A stretch of DNA of 64,000 nt from Bagarius yarrelli (GCA_005784505.1 VCAZ01000005.1:5673501-5737500), one strand, 5' to 3'. Positions 22,601 to 37,600 are shown, numbered from the stretch's first letter. Notes: generated by a model not told the origin, from the sequence alone. Program-made: numbers and translations.

Positions 22601-25600
22601 TGACACTATGAGGTAAAAACCATCTCCTACAATCAGAATTAGTTTTAATTTTTTTCTTAATGAGTAAGCCAGAGGGATGCGTAGCAAAGGAAAACTTCCT
22701 GAGGCAGGAAGAAACAGAGAGATTAGACAGGAAAAGACTTATTTGTAAAAACTTTAAGCGCTGTAACCTGCCTGCTTTGATGTCGAGGGCAGAGAAGCAG
22801 AGAAGACACTTAACAGCGCCCTCTGAGGAGAAGGAGGAGGAGCTCTGAGAAGGACACGCCGTGTGCAGCTTCTCGCTTGTTCTAGGTAGAAACCAGCGGC
22901 TGAAATTAAACACAATCTCATATGGACAAATAATTTAAATGTCAAAGTCGTGTGAGTCGTACCTGTACACAGTGCTGATAGTGGAGGGAAAGTCCGCCTG
23001 CAGTTTCACCAGGAAGCTCTCGGTCAGACGCTGAATACTTGCTGTATCAGAAGACTAACACAGGAAAAGGGAACACAAACGCCAACATCAATAAAACCCT
23101 CCAATGTCCAGAACAAGTAAACTGGTTGTAATGACCCTACAACCAGTTTACTTGTTCATCCTTGGACTAGTTTTGCTAGCAAAGGTATAGCAATGGGGCA
23201 GGCATACATAATGTTATTACTAATAAAACATGGAGCATTATGTTAGCATCCCCCTAGGGGACCCCTCTTACATTACACTGGAAGTGCTTGCTTTCTCCTA
23301 ATGCCAGCCGCCATATTAAACTAGCACAGCGCTTTCTTATGCATTTGATCATTTAAACATGACGACTTTATCCAACTGTTTGTTTAAAAAAATCTGGTAA
23401 ATTAGATATTTTATGTATGTGTGTATGTATGTTTTATAAATATATATCTAGGTAACAAAAATATTTTAAAATAATATTTTAGAAGGGCCTCATCTATTAA
23501 CTATGCCAGGGGCCCCCACTTTAGTATCAAGTATCGAGAAGGCCCGAATGCTACGAGACCGGGTCGTCCACAATGCTGTTGGAGCTTGTGTTGAGTGACC
23601 AGGTGAGGTTCTACTCCAGATGGACACGAAATTTGGTGCATTTGGTGATCTCCCCCGATCCGTCAATGTTCGGAGAATGGTCTCTCTTTGCTCTTCTAAA
23701 GTCAACAACTATCTTCTTAGTCTTTTCGACATTTAGACAGGTTGTTGGCTCTACACCGGGCTGTCAGCTGTTGCACTTCCTCTCTGTATACTGACTCGTC
23801 CTTCTTGCTGATGAGACCCACCACGGTCATGTCATCTGCGAATTTGATGATGTAATTGGAGCTGTGCATTGTTACTCAGTCATGAGTCAGCAGCGTAGAC
23901 AGCAATTGGCTAAGCACACGGACCCGGAGGGCCCCAGTGCTCAGTGTGGTGGTGCTGGAGATGCTGCTTTCAATCCGGACTGAGGTCTCCCAGTCAGGAA
24001 GCTCAGGATTCAGTTGCAGAGGTAACTGTTTAGGCCCAGCAGGCTCAGTCTCCCGATCAGATGCTGAGAAATGATCGTGTTGAATGCTAAAGTGAAGTAT
24101 ATGAACAGCATTCATACACAAGTGTCCTTATGATCCAGGTGTGTGAGAGCCAAATGGAGGGTTGTGGCAATGGCATTGTCAAGGGAGCAGTTCACACCAT
24201 ACACCAAACTGTAATGGTTCAGTGTAGGTGGCAGCAGGGTTGAAGCACTTTATCACGATGGGTGCAAGTGCAGCGGGACGGTAGTTGAGGCAGGAGACTG
24301 TCGACTTCTTTGGTACGGGGACAACGGTAGCAGTTTTAACACAGGGAAGTGTTAAAAATGACAAGTCTAGTTGTTATGCACAGTTCCTAAGCACACTGCC
24401 AGGGATGTTGTCTGTTTTAGCAGACTTCCCTGGGTTAACACTACTTAGAGTTCTTTTCACATTAGCCGTAGTTAGACGGTGGGAGGAGAAATGGTCTTTC
24501 TCGCTGCCACATTGTTCCGTACCTCAAACCAAACGTAAAAGTCGTTTAGCGCATCTGGGAGGGAGGCGTCACTGTCACGAGCAGGTGAAGTTGTCTTGTA
24601 GTTAGTGATCATCTGCCCTGTGTCTCCACTGTCCTAGAACTGTGGATTCTCTTAGCGTGAGAGAAACCAGACTTAAAGAACCCATCCTCATTTGGGTGAA
24701 AAACAGGTAGCAGAAATTATGTAGTTACACTGTGTGTAAGCAACTTAAATCATAAGTCCTCGAAGAACAGCTGAAACGTCTTTATGGTATAAATAAAGCG
24801 CCTCCTTAGCATTAGCGCTGGATGGAATAAACATTCCGACAATGAAAACAGCAGTGAATAAAACACTACCCTCCAGAATGGGGAATGGAGACACTTTTCC
24901 GGCAGACGAGCTAAACATATTTTATGCTTCCTTCAAGGCTGCAGCTAATCAGGTTAGCGGTGCTAGGGACATGAAGAGCATGCACACTAATCACGCTAGT
25001 AGCACAAACAGCATGCACGCTGAGAGGGTCGGAGAGGGAAAGATGTTCACGATTTTGAAGCATGACGTGAGGAGGGCATTTAGGAGAGTGATTACCAGAA
25101 AGGCAGCAGGACCAGATGACATTAAAAGTTGGGTTCTGAAAACCTGCACTACCTCTTCCTGAAAACAGTCTCTAGTCCCCTTATGCTTTAAACTACCACC
25201 TAAACAGCTAACAGTTTGCTGATGACACTGTTGTGGTGGGCCTGAACTCCAACAACGACAAAACAGCCTACCTACAGGAGATTAACAACCTGGAGAGATG
25301 GTGCCAGGAGAACAACTTGCTCCTAAAGGTCAACAAGACTAAGAAGTAAATAGTGAATTTTGGTACAAAGCAAAAGCAGTCATACCAACCGATCATAATC
25401 AACAGGACCCCAGTATCGAGAATTGACAGTTTCCAGTAACTAGGTGTTCACATCACATAAAACCTGTCATGGTCCTGTCACATCAACCCCCTAGTAAAGA
25501 AAGCCCAACATCATCTATACCAACAACCCAGCTGCTAAAGAGTAAACACCTGCACCATCAAAAGCGTTCTGACAGACAGTATTACTTCCTGTTACTTCCT

Positions 25601-28600
25601 GGTTCGGGAACAGCACCATGCAGGCCAGGCAGGCCCTCCAGAGGGTGGTGCAGTCAGCTGAATGTTCCATCAACATCGAGCTCCCGGTCCTGGAGTACTT
25701 CTAAACCAAGTGGTGCCTGACCAGGGCTAAGAAGAGTTCTTGCACCATTCAGTATTGACAAAAAAGCACATGGCACCACCGCAAGCCTTACTGCACCGAT
25801 CTGCATTTCATCAGGTGACGCTGCAGGATGAGGACCTGGTCCTCGTAGCAACCCGAGGTCGCAAAGCTTGTCAAGCACATCATCATGCTCATAGGTTGCT
25901 GCATCATCATTGTCTCTGGTGTCCATGTGCCTTCTATTGTCAGGCTAAAAAAACATAAATAGCACCATTTTGGATCCGGTGTGGCTGCTGCGTGTGCTAC
26001 GACCTGCCGCGCATCTTGAATTAATAACATATCTTGGTTCTGATAACTTATCTTGGTTTTTGCCTCTGTTTGCTGAGTACTGACCTCTGCAGACTGAAAA
26101 CGCTACAAATGACCTGCTGGTTTGGAAACGACGACCCAAACTACTAAACCGCCCTCATCAAAATCACTCAGATTCTTACATTCCTGTTTTCTGTTTTCAC
26201 CCTGTTTACTTCTAGAATGTTTATCTCTGGACTGCTGCCCTAGAAATGCCACTCCTTGACAAGAGCAATAGTAACACAGTGATTAATGTTCTGGCTGATT
26301 GTTGCATGTCTTGGGCAAAAAAAATGGCCAATTATTTTTTACTTTTTGCGTTTTCACCCAGAATTCAGCCAGACAAACATGCAATTAGTTTTCTCAGACC
26401 ACTACAGAAATGTTAAACGTATTAAACCTTAAATATTGGCACCCTTCAGTGGTGCTCTCTCTTCTCTGTTGCCCATCACAGGCTTTCAATACTCCTGTCT
26501 AACACATTCACACCTCCAGGCCTCTGATTTCCCACACTCACTGTTAGTCTGATGAAGTCTTCCTTTAGCTCAGTCGCTTGAACAAAACCAAACTGTGAAT
26601 CCTTTCCGCCTCATTGCTGTCTGTGGCATTATGGCAGTAAGAGAAAGAGAGTGGGGAAGTAAAAGAGCTGCATCAAGTCCACGTCCTCTCTCTCTGTTCT
26701 ATAGCCCACCAACACACCTCACTAGTTTTAAAAAATGAGGACATTCAAGTCTCATGGCCAAAGTTATAAACACACTCCCTGAACACCTTCCTGCTTCTTC
26801 TGTAGCAAAACTAGATGCAATAGGGCTGGACAATTAATCAAAAAGTAATCTAAAGCGAGATTAAGAACTTCTAACTGGCCTAATTTCATATATGGGTTAA
26901 TTTTTATCCTTTTCCTTTAAAAACCTCGATTTATTCATTGTAATCAGGGTAAAATGTTTTCATTGGTCAATGTTTAGAAGTACATTTGGCCACAGACTGA
27001 GACCACCGAAGTCTACAATGGAACGCGACAGAAAATCATTCATACCTTGTGGCATTAAAACATTAAACTCTATAGCCCTTCATTCGAGAGCTGTGATGAC
27101 GGCATGGACAATAACCAATTTCTCTCAATTATTACAGTTACAATATCAGTACAGTGCAATTCAACTAATTGTGCAATGATATTTTTTTATTAGAGATACC
27201 ATTTATAATATATACATTTCATGTGCAATAACTTTCTTTCACAATACAACCAATTTCAGCACCTTCCTGTAAAATTAATCAGTATTTTATATTTTATACA
27301 TTTTTTAGTTATTTTATTTTATATTTAAATATCCATTTTATCTTATTAAATTTTTTTTTTTCCTTTGCTGCTGCTTTATTTTTTGCACTTGTTTTTTCTA
27401 ATAAGCAGCTACTGGAAAAAGAATTTCCTTTGGGATAAATAAAGAATTAACTTATGTTACCTTAATTACTGGAGGTTTTGTTTTTAGGTCACAATGCCCA
27501 GTCCTGGTACATAATGTGCAGTAATAATAAAGAAAAGCTGTATTTAAACCTTTCTGTAATGACACCCAGTAGTAATAAAGATCTGTAAGACTGAAATATA
27601 ATAACCTCAGTTATAAGAGCAAAAGGAGCACGGCTGCGTCCCTAAGGAGGAAGAAGAACGTTGAGCTCAACCCAGACTCTCACCTTGGTGTCGAGGCCTG
27701 GGATGAAGACAGATGGTACTTTAAACAGCCTGTTATAAAAGCAGATCTCTTTGGACGAGTATTCCCTCATGGGGCGCAGCATTAGCACGTCACCGTACCG
27801 AGAGTCGGAGAACGCCTGGCAGAAAGAGACAGATGGAGAGTTATTAGGTTTTTGTATCTGGCATAAGAGCCCAGAATGCAGTTCATGGGGCTGATGATGA
27901 CAGTCTGGCATAGAACACTGAACCTGACAACTTTTATTACATTCCTTTAACTTTTGTGTTTTTTTAAAAAAACATTGTTACAGCTTGCTCTCTCTCACCA
28001 TCTCTCACCCTCCCTTTGTCACCATCACTCACACTCTCTCACTCACTCACTCACTCACTCACCCTCTATCACTCACTCACTAACTGTCTCACTAACCCAC
28101 CCAACCTACCTCTCACTCTGCGCACTCACTTGTGCGTACTCACGCACTCTCACTCACTTACTCACTCACGCACCCTCTCTCTCTGTTTAAGATACCACTG
28201 GATGACTTTTGAATAAAATTATCGTTAATATTCTATTTGCAGGTATAAAAATCTAGACTCAGGCACGCCCCTTTGAACCACAGTTCCTGTTATTACAGGA
28301 AACTGCTGTAGTTTTAAAACATGATTGTTGCTGGAATTTTTTTTTAAATCAGTATTCATAAATAAATTCCAGTATTATTTTAGTCATAATAATAAATAAT
28401 TAACAGTTGCGTACTGCTTCTCTCAATGGGTCAAAAACAAAAAATAAATTTCATTTAAAAAACTTTAAATAAAGAACGTCCCTACTGGTTCTTGCCAGTT
28501 TAGTCCCCTTGCAGAAAAAGAGGTGTTTGGCTAAAACCTGACAAACCTGTACCCCATCAAAAGTCTGACCAAAAATTATAATTAAGAGTTATGCCTAATT

Positions 28601-31600
28601 TTACTGCATAACTTTTGTTGTGTGCGTGAATAACACAAAGAGTGGGGCATGTAGGTTTATTATGTGCTGATGCTGATGCTCTGTTTGCGCTGTCTGTCAG
28701 GGACACTGTCATATGAGTGTGTGATGACTTACATGCAGTTTGCACACTGTTTAAAAAAAAAAGTTTCCTTGTCTTCACTTGTTTGCTATTTACCTTAGAC
28801 TTGCAGTTCCAGTTCAGTACTAAAACTGTTTCATTAATCTAATTTAATTAGTGTGCTCACTGTATCAGCTGCCAGAGCTGCCCCTCGTCCCAGAGCGATG
28901 TTAGAAAGCAGTTTAATAGCCAGACGTGTACAGCTGTCTCCCATCATCACCTTTGAGTAGCTGTTAATCCGGGCAGTGTGCAAAATCAGGTGCTGCCTAC
29001 AAACATCCACACACACACCAAAGAAACAACAATTACACATGCCAACACACACAAACAACACACCCTGATTTCAGAGATTTCTAAACAAAGAGCAGAGTGG
29101 GTTCAACCCACTTTTTCACACACACTTTAAATCATTGTGTTTTCTCATTAAGCACCTTCAGGACTTAGGGTCCTTTATCAAGGTTCTGCCTTTCCCTGCT
29201 GACTCAGACACCACTGACAATGACCGAAAAAAAAGGGAGAGAGAAAGAGAGAGAGATGGAGAATGTAGAGAGTGGAGACAGCAGTAGAAGTGATAAAAGA
29301 GAGAGAAAGACCTGCTTGGCTATTGTGCTATAAAAGCCTCTGAAAACAGGGCACTTATGGGCTGAATTAAACAAAGACCCGAGTAATAATCTTCACAAGG
29401 CCTATCTACTTATTTCTAATTGGGAGGCAGCATTAATTTTATATGCAAGACAAAGCAAGTTTTTTTATATATATAGATTTATATAAACTGTATATTTATA
29501 TATACACACAGCGGTAAATCAAAGTGCTTTAAATTAGAGAAATTAAAATTTTGAGAAATTAAAATTATCAAACAAAATAGTCAACAGTAAAAAAAGAAAT
29601 TAAAATAAACATTTTACAATTGATTTAAATTAAAACAATTAAAAATATAAAATGATTACAGTCAGCTGGAACTCAGCACAGTGCTCATTCAGTAAAAGAA
29701 GAACTAAACAGATGGAGGAGACATCGATGTTGCTTTTGGGAGCCCAAAGTACCTCAGATGTTTTTGGAAAAGGCCAATGAAATTGGTTGCACAGAATTTG
29801 CATGGCTGGCCACACCCCGGATATCGGAGTAAAAATAAGCCATGCTCACTCGTTCTGTCTCGAGAAGCCGAATGTATCGAAACCCTAGGAGCAGTTCAGC
29901 GCTGTGACATGGGGGACACGTCCTCTCCGTAACCCCCATTAGGGAATGAGAATTAACATAACCTGTTGACCTTTAGGCGCACAAGCTGAGCCTCATCTCC
30001 TCCCAACAAGTGGGAGGGTCACCTTGTAGGCGAGGTTCAGTGTACCCCGGGAGTGGCTAAGCAGACACGAAGGTGTCTGCAGTTGGAAGTGGAGCGTCTT
30101 GTAAACCAAAAATGTGCCTTTTCCACAGTGCCTGCTGCTGGCACCATTGATAAATGAGAAAACTTGTTTGATTGACCAGCATGCGTCAGGTAGAGTAAGC
30201 TGACCAAGCTGTGTATGTAACTCAGGAAAAGAGAAAGCTGCTCTTTTTTTGACCAGATAAAGGCCGAAGACCAGATTTTGACAAAATGGCGGATTGCCGT
30301 GATGGACCCAGAGTGCCTCTTCACCTCCACCCCGCCTCGAGACTGGGTCACCTGCCTTAGGAAAGCCATGAAGCATTCGGAGGGTTCTTTGTGGGTTGAG
30401 AATATTCCTGCAAGCTGCCGGCTTTTTGAACTGGCTTGGCTGAGGGCCTGGGTAGTTGTATTGACCTGCAGGTTGGTTGCGCCCTTCCTTGTACAGATTT
30501 TTCAACACTGGCCTAATATACCTGAAAGATGGCCTTGGCGTGTAGGGTGGACACGGGACAAATAAGCCTTCGCCACTAGAGAAGAAGAGAAGTGTTGGGC
30601 AGCCCCGCCAGGTGGCAGCATTCTGCAGGCACAAGTGCACTTGAAGGACCTCCGTGCACCCATCACTATAACCTCCTCGAGTGAGGTGAGGCAGAGGAGG
30701 CTGGTACACTAGGACCTAGACCAAAACGGCGCTCAACATGATTTTGTCAGCTCCTTGTCTACCTCTGGGAAGAAGGGAACATGGTATAGATGTGTCCCCA
30801 GTGAGTGCCTACTCAGCTGAGTCATCTGCCTCCAACGGATCAAGACCGCCTCAGATGCTTTAGCAGGGAATCAAATAATTTTTCCTCACTGTAAGTATTT
30901 TGTGTGTGTGCATGTGTTATTCATTACTACTGTGTAAATAAGTGTCTTATGTTTCAATGAACTAACACTAGCTAGCATTACTGCATGTACTGTGTGTTTT
31001 CTGGGAGTACAATTTTCTTTTATTATTAAATTTTGTATATTTTACACTTTGTACAACTAGCTAGCCAACCAAGCTAGGCAACATTAGACAGACAGAAAGA
31101 CAATTTGTCACAACTGCATCCAGTGAGGAGACCAAAAGTCAGAAAAAGAAAGAGGAAATGTGTGGACAGTTACAGACACACATTTACTCACAACATGCTC
31201 ACACCCACACACTTTGTATTGATTTGGTGTTATTGATTTTATTTCTAAATAATAATGTGTTAAAAATGAAAATAAATATATATTTAAAACATTGATGTCA
31301 CATGGACTACTTTGTCGATCATCTTGGTACTTTTCTGGCATTTGAACCTGGTGGTTACCTTGTTGTCAATGAATGGGCCAGAGAGGCCCAAGATTTCATG
31401 AACAATACCTTAACTTGTTCCGAGAATGAAAGACTTACAAGGTTTGGAACAACACAATAGTGAGTAATGACAATTTTTGGGTGAACTATCACTTTAATGT
31501 CACGGTGAAGATGGTGGAGTTAAGCTTACCTCAGTGTGTGCAGCATGTCCTGTTTGGCTGTTAAGGTTTTCAAAGAGGAGAAAAGTCCCTCTAACGCTAG

Positions 31601-34600
31601 CTTGTGTTCTGGTGTGATTGTTGAGGTCTGCAAGCTTAGTCGGCTTAAAGCCTCCTCGGATTGCTCCACTGCAGACTTCCCATGACCCCGGCTCATTTCA
31701 GTTCGAATGTGCTGATCCACTGCTGCTTTGTAGCTGAAGCTGGAGCAGGGCTGCTCCTGACTACACACAGACTCAAGGATCGACTCAGGCAAGGTAAAAA
31801 CCTGAGACACAGCCATGAACACAACACTCCAGCTGTTAGAGCAGCTCAATCCTAACACAGCTAAAGTATTAATAATGAAGGTCAAAGACTTCAGCTTGAA
31901 CTTTAAAACCAATTAAAAATGTGCTTTTTGGGAAGATATAATAGATAGCAAACAAAATGATGCAACTGGCTGAAAGGAGACATGGAATTAACAATCATAC
32001 TTCAAAAAGAGAAATAAGACCAAAACAAATTATGTTACACAGATGAAAGCCACAGAGATGTGTTTTGCGGGACTGGGCTGTAATTAAAACAGGAATGTTT
32101 TTAGAGCTCTTACACTGTTTGAAAAAAACAGGAGTGTACAAAATAGAGTCAGATATTTCCTTAAAAGGTTAAACACTTACTGGTCACTTTATTAGGAAGC
32201 AGTCATGCAATTTTTATTAAAATGTTTGTTACCTCCTCTAGTGGGACGATGTGGTACGGGAATCCAGTCATTCTGAAGAGGTTCTCCAACTGAACTACAG
32301 TCTTCTCCCTCTCCTCAGCGCTCTGACCACACACACCACCCTCTATATCAGAGAAAAGACATCCTGAGACATGAACTGTGCTTAGAAAACACTATTATGA
32401 TTTACTATTACTCTTAAATCACCATCTATGTAGACAATGGCAGGTGTAAATCGCAACTTCTTGGCTGCATCGCGACCTAAACCCTGCAAACAGAATAGAT
32501 GTTTCTGTTACCCCAGGTAGAGCATGACTAGTGTGGTTGTCCTGTCATAAAAGACTGAAATTAGTTGTACAATATTTAGTACATGTTTACTGACATTTAA
32601 CAGCAGACATCTTATTGGGGAAACCCACTTATTTTACTGTTGTTAGGACTGAAACGATTAGTCTACATTATCAGCAACAACAACACCTGTTATCCTGACT
32701 TGCATTTAATGTTATTTATACAACTGAGCAATCTTTCTGTTAGCAGACCAACACCTTAACTATTGCACAACCACCTGCAACAGCGTGGTTTAACCAGCAT
32801 GGCACTGTAGCGAAAGAGTGTGTTTCAGTACTCATGCAGATGAAGACACTTGTGTAAAATCTGCTCAAATAAAACCAGTAGGGAGACACAAATTTTACAA
32901 AACTATTAAAATAATGTTAGTGTGGAATTAGTAAAGGATAAATCTAAAGGCAGCAAAATGAATTTAAAAAATGCATAAATATATCAAAAGTATAAATAAC
33001 ATTAATACAAAGTGATTCCCCGGTTCCCTTTCGCGCTTCAATCGACTTTGCAGAGCATCAGCTATAGTACATCAGACTGTATGCTCACCTGTATGCAAAT
33101 GAGCAATAAGCATGCGCCGCTGTTTAAAGAAGATATAAGGTGGGGCGGGGCAGAAATATTCAGAATCTTCTTCACAAAAAGAGCAATGTTCTCATGCTGA
33201 TGCTTCTTAAAGGCTCACTGCAACTTGCCATGCAGCAGCTTCGGGCTAGAAACTGTCGCCACCGACGTGCTGCTGGCTGTTCCCGCCCGACCGCAGGATG
33301 ACGAAAGCGGCCTGGCACGGGACGGACAAAGGTCCCCCATATCCTTTGCAGAGGACTGACACCAACCACTGCATTTTCGGCCACGAAAATGATGTAATGT
33401 CTGTATCTGCGTTGGAGAAAGGTGAGCGGATTCAGAACAGGATCCTCTGACAACAAGTAGACTCCGGACCTCCATAAGGTAGATAGATATCTCCGTACAC
33501 CTCCGGTGGCTTCTAAGCCGTGCACTTTGCGGATAAGACGTACGCCGCTAATAGGTAGGGGGCTTTGTGCCATGGCGGTGCTAGAGGTGTCCCAGGCTAA
33601 GCTTCTTCAGGCTTTGGATGATGGCATGGCCCCCTCAGACACTGTCAAAGCGTTACGCATGGCAAAGAATGTAGCTCTCATGGCTACAAAGAAAGCAGCA
33701 CAGGCCGGTCCACAGCATTCTTAGTGGTCCTCCAGTTGACCCTAGCGGACCTCAAGGAGTCAGGGCGTTACAGATGTTAGATGTATCCCAGGAGCCAGAG
33801 CACCAGACAAAGCAGGTATTCCAAGAGCTGTAGGCCAGCATAGGTTTTTGAAGATAGTTATTCATGGTAGCCTTCAATAGTCAAGGATTAGTATAGCTAA
33901 CTTTACAGAGGTGTTTAAACTAGCGAAGGCAATGTCCAATGTTATAATATGCTCTGGCCTCATTTCAATGCGACATGGTGACATAGCTTACAGCAGGTTA
34001 TGGTCACTGAGACGCTGGATGTCCTGGAAGTGGTCTTCTGAAAAAAATGTGGGCTTTATTGATAATTGGAGAATTTTTAAGGGCAGAGCTGGCCTGTTAA
34101 GATGGGACAGTGTCCATCCCACTCGGAAGGGTGCCGCTCTTCTTTCTTGTAACATAGCTCATAGTCTCAGAAAATGTCTAATTAATTGTTGAGTCCCCAG
34201 AGCCCAGGCCAAGCAGCAGACCAACAGGCTAACCCGACCGTCTGCTAACTGCACAGAGTAGTCACTCAGGGTATACAACATCGAGACTGTGGCTAATACC
34301 CGAAGTAAACAAAATAAATTTTAAAAAGATCCAGAAAGTCTGCTTAAGCAATTTAAATAATATAGATATCTGTAATTCAAAACATATTAAACACACAGCC
34401 TGCACTTCTGATCTGAAGCTAGGATTGGTAAATATTACATCTCTTACCTTTAAATCACTTATGATTATAGAAATGATAACAGATCAGGAGTTTGACATAC
34501 TGTGTTTAAAAGAAACCTGGACTAAACCGAATGAGTATGTAGCATTAAATGAAGCTAGTCCTCCGGCGTACAGCTACATACATCAGCCTTGTCCAACTGG

Positions 34601-37600
34601 TAGAGGAGGAGACATTGCAGTTAATTATAATGTTGATTTGACTATCGTACAAAAACACAGACAAAATTTTAATTCATTTGAAGCTCCCTACAGTAACCTT
34701 ACAAGTGTATCCACAAATAATAAGCCAAGTCAGTCGATTTCTTTAACTATTATTTAGAGACCCCCATTGTAGCAAATTTGCAGATTTGCTATCAAATCTG
34801 GTCTTTGTTGATAGAGAGTTAATTGATGGAGACTTTAATATTTATTTTGTAAATACAGACGACCCGCTGAGAACAGCATTTAAGTCCGTGCTCGACTCAG
34901 TGGGAGTTAATCAGTGTGTAATAGGACCCACTAATAAAGCAAGTCACACTTTAGATTTAATATTATCTTTCGCAGTAAGTACAAGTAATATAGTAAGAAT
35001 TTCTCAGTGCGAAGTTATCGCAGATCACAATCTTATTTTATTTAAAGTGAGCCATGCTGATAATGTACACATAGTGCCACGCTACCGCTTTAAACGTATA
35101 CTCACATCTACTAATGCCCAGAGCTTTGTCAGCTATCTCCCAAAATTATCTTCTAGGATTGGATCACCGTCTGACCCAATATATTTAGATGCTGCATTCC
35201 GTTATATCTTGAATAACGTAGCTCCAGTTAAAAGAAAAATAATTAAAGATAAGAAACTTGCTCCCTGGTCTGGTATAATGATCACACACGCTCTTTAAAA
35301 CAGTGTTCGAAAACTAGGCCTCATCACATGTCAAATGAGTAAATGACCTCTTATTGGCCACTGATCACGGTTGTGTCTCTTTGCTTATATTACTCGACCT
35401 CAGTGCAGCTTTTGACACGATTGATCATAATTTTCTTCACAGATTGGAAAAGGTAGTAGGAATTAATTAAACAGTGCTTGTCAGGCGGAAGTTGATCAAT
35501 GTCAGAAGGAAATAAGAGATGATGTTAAGTACCTTCCTTTCACTTAACCCTGATAAGTTCTGGTTTTAGGACCGCATGTAGCTAAAAGTAAGCTTCCTGA
35601 TCACACTTTAACCCTAGACAGTCTTTCTGTTTCACCAAGTGCGTAGCATTCTTTTATCCAAAAAATATCGCAGAGACAAGAAATATATTGTCAATAAATG
35701 ATGCAGAATAATTTGTTCATGCTTTTAAAACATCCAGGCTGGATTACTGTAACGCTTCACAGTCTGGATGTTCAACTAGGTGCATAAATAAACTGCAGTC
35801 CTCACTAGAACCAGAAGATATGAACACATATACCACATCTTATCCACATTGCAGTGGCTCCCAGTGAAATAGCGCATCGATTTTAAAATACTACTCCTGA
35901 CCTATAAAGCACTAAATGGTCTTGCGCCACATTACCTGAGTGAACTACTGGTGTCTTACATCCCGTCACGCCTACTTCGATCAAAGGATGCAGACTGCCT
36001 GTCAGTACCGTGCATTATAAAAACTACAGCAGGGGGCAGAGCCTTTTTTTACAAAGCCCCAAAGTTATGGAATAGCCTCCCTATGAATGTTTGAGAATTA
36101 GACACAGTCTCAGTGTTTAAGTTTTTTTTAATGTTTTTCACCCAAATGAAGATGGGTTCTCTGCTGAGTATGGTTCCTCTCAGGGAGTTTTTCCTTACCA
36201 CCATCACTGTCTGCTTGCTCATCAAACTAATTTCTGATATATTTGCATTTCATAATCTTTGATTGTGTACAGCTGTATGATGACAACGACTATTGTAAAA
36301 AGTGCTATACAAATAAAACTAAATTGAATTAAAGAACCGCCTTGGGACCTGTAGTTGGTCCTGAAAGCTCTTTCCCAGCATCTATTTGAGCCCTTGCTAT
36401 CTGTCGCAGATCAGAACATTAAGAGGTGATGTTGCACAACCAATTTTCGGCAATCTGATCAGCTTCTTCTTTGCTACGGGGGCGGCATGAGAGGGTGAGC
36501 GGTCTTTATGCAGAGACTTTTCCACTGGATGGTGGATGCCATCAGATCTGCTTACACGACTCAGGGCGTAGACTGCCATCTAAGCATTAAAGCGTACAAT
36601 ACGAGAGCAATTGCGTCTTCGTAGGTGTGTGCTAGAGGCATGTCCATTCAGGATATTTGTTCAGGATGGTTCTATTACAATAATTGATTAATCTTCCAGC
36701 ATTAATTAATTGATTAAGCTTCCAGCACCAACTCCAGGTCCCAAGGCGGTTCTTTAATTCAATTAAGTTTTATTTGTATAGCACTTTTTACAATAGTCAT
36801 TGTCACCATATAGCTGTACACAATCAAAGAGATTATGAAATGCAAATATATCAGAAATTAGTTTGATTTTCTGATATAGCAAACAGTGATGGTGGTAAGG
36901 AAAAACTCCCTGAGAGGAACCATACTCAGCAGAGAACCCATCTTCATTTGGGTGAAAAACATAAAAAAAAACTTAAACACTGAGACTGTGTCTAATTCTC
37001 GCCGCAGATTGCGGCGGTACGTACACATCGGCGTCAGCGTCTCTCCAGATTTGCCATATTTGTGCTTATTTACGCACTATTCTCCTGCGTGCTCGCGCAA
37101 TTCTGTCATGCGAGTGTTTCATACGACAGACAATCACTTTTGGTTATTGGTCACATCTGCACAAACTTTGTTTCAGACTATTTTCAACTCTGACCAGATA
37201 CCACCGGAGCTCGTAAGGAAGCTGCAACACAGCAAGTCTTTTATCCCGAGCGGAACTCTCCGGCGCCGGCGCAGACGCCGAGACCGTAAACAGAAACAAG
37301 GAAAACGCGGAGGAATCCGGGTTAAACTGAAACAAAAACCACATCGGACAGCGTTTCCTAGTATTTTCCTCGCCAATGTTCGGTCCCTGGCGAATAAACT
37401 GGATGAACTCAGGATCTGGACCCTCACACAGAGACTGATAACGGACTGCAATATTATGGTCTTTACGGAAACCTGGCTCAACACCGGCATCCCAAATAGC
37501 GTGCTGGAACTCGAGGGGCGCACTATTTTCAGGGCGGATAGAGAAGCAGTGTGCACGGGTAAGAACAGAGGAGGGGGCTTATGCATTTATGTAAACAAAA

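Noticed and set aside
27954..28216. Ser/Thr/Leu/His-rich frames of 66-78 codons
   Set aside because: They are translations of the TCAC tetranucleotide repeat.
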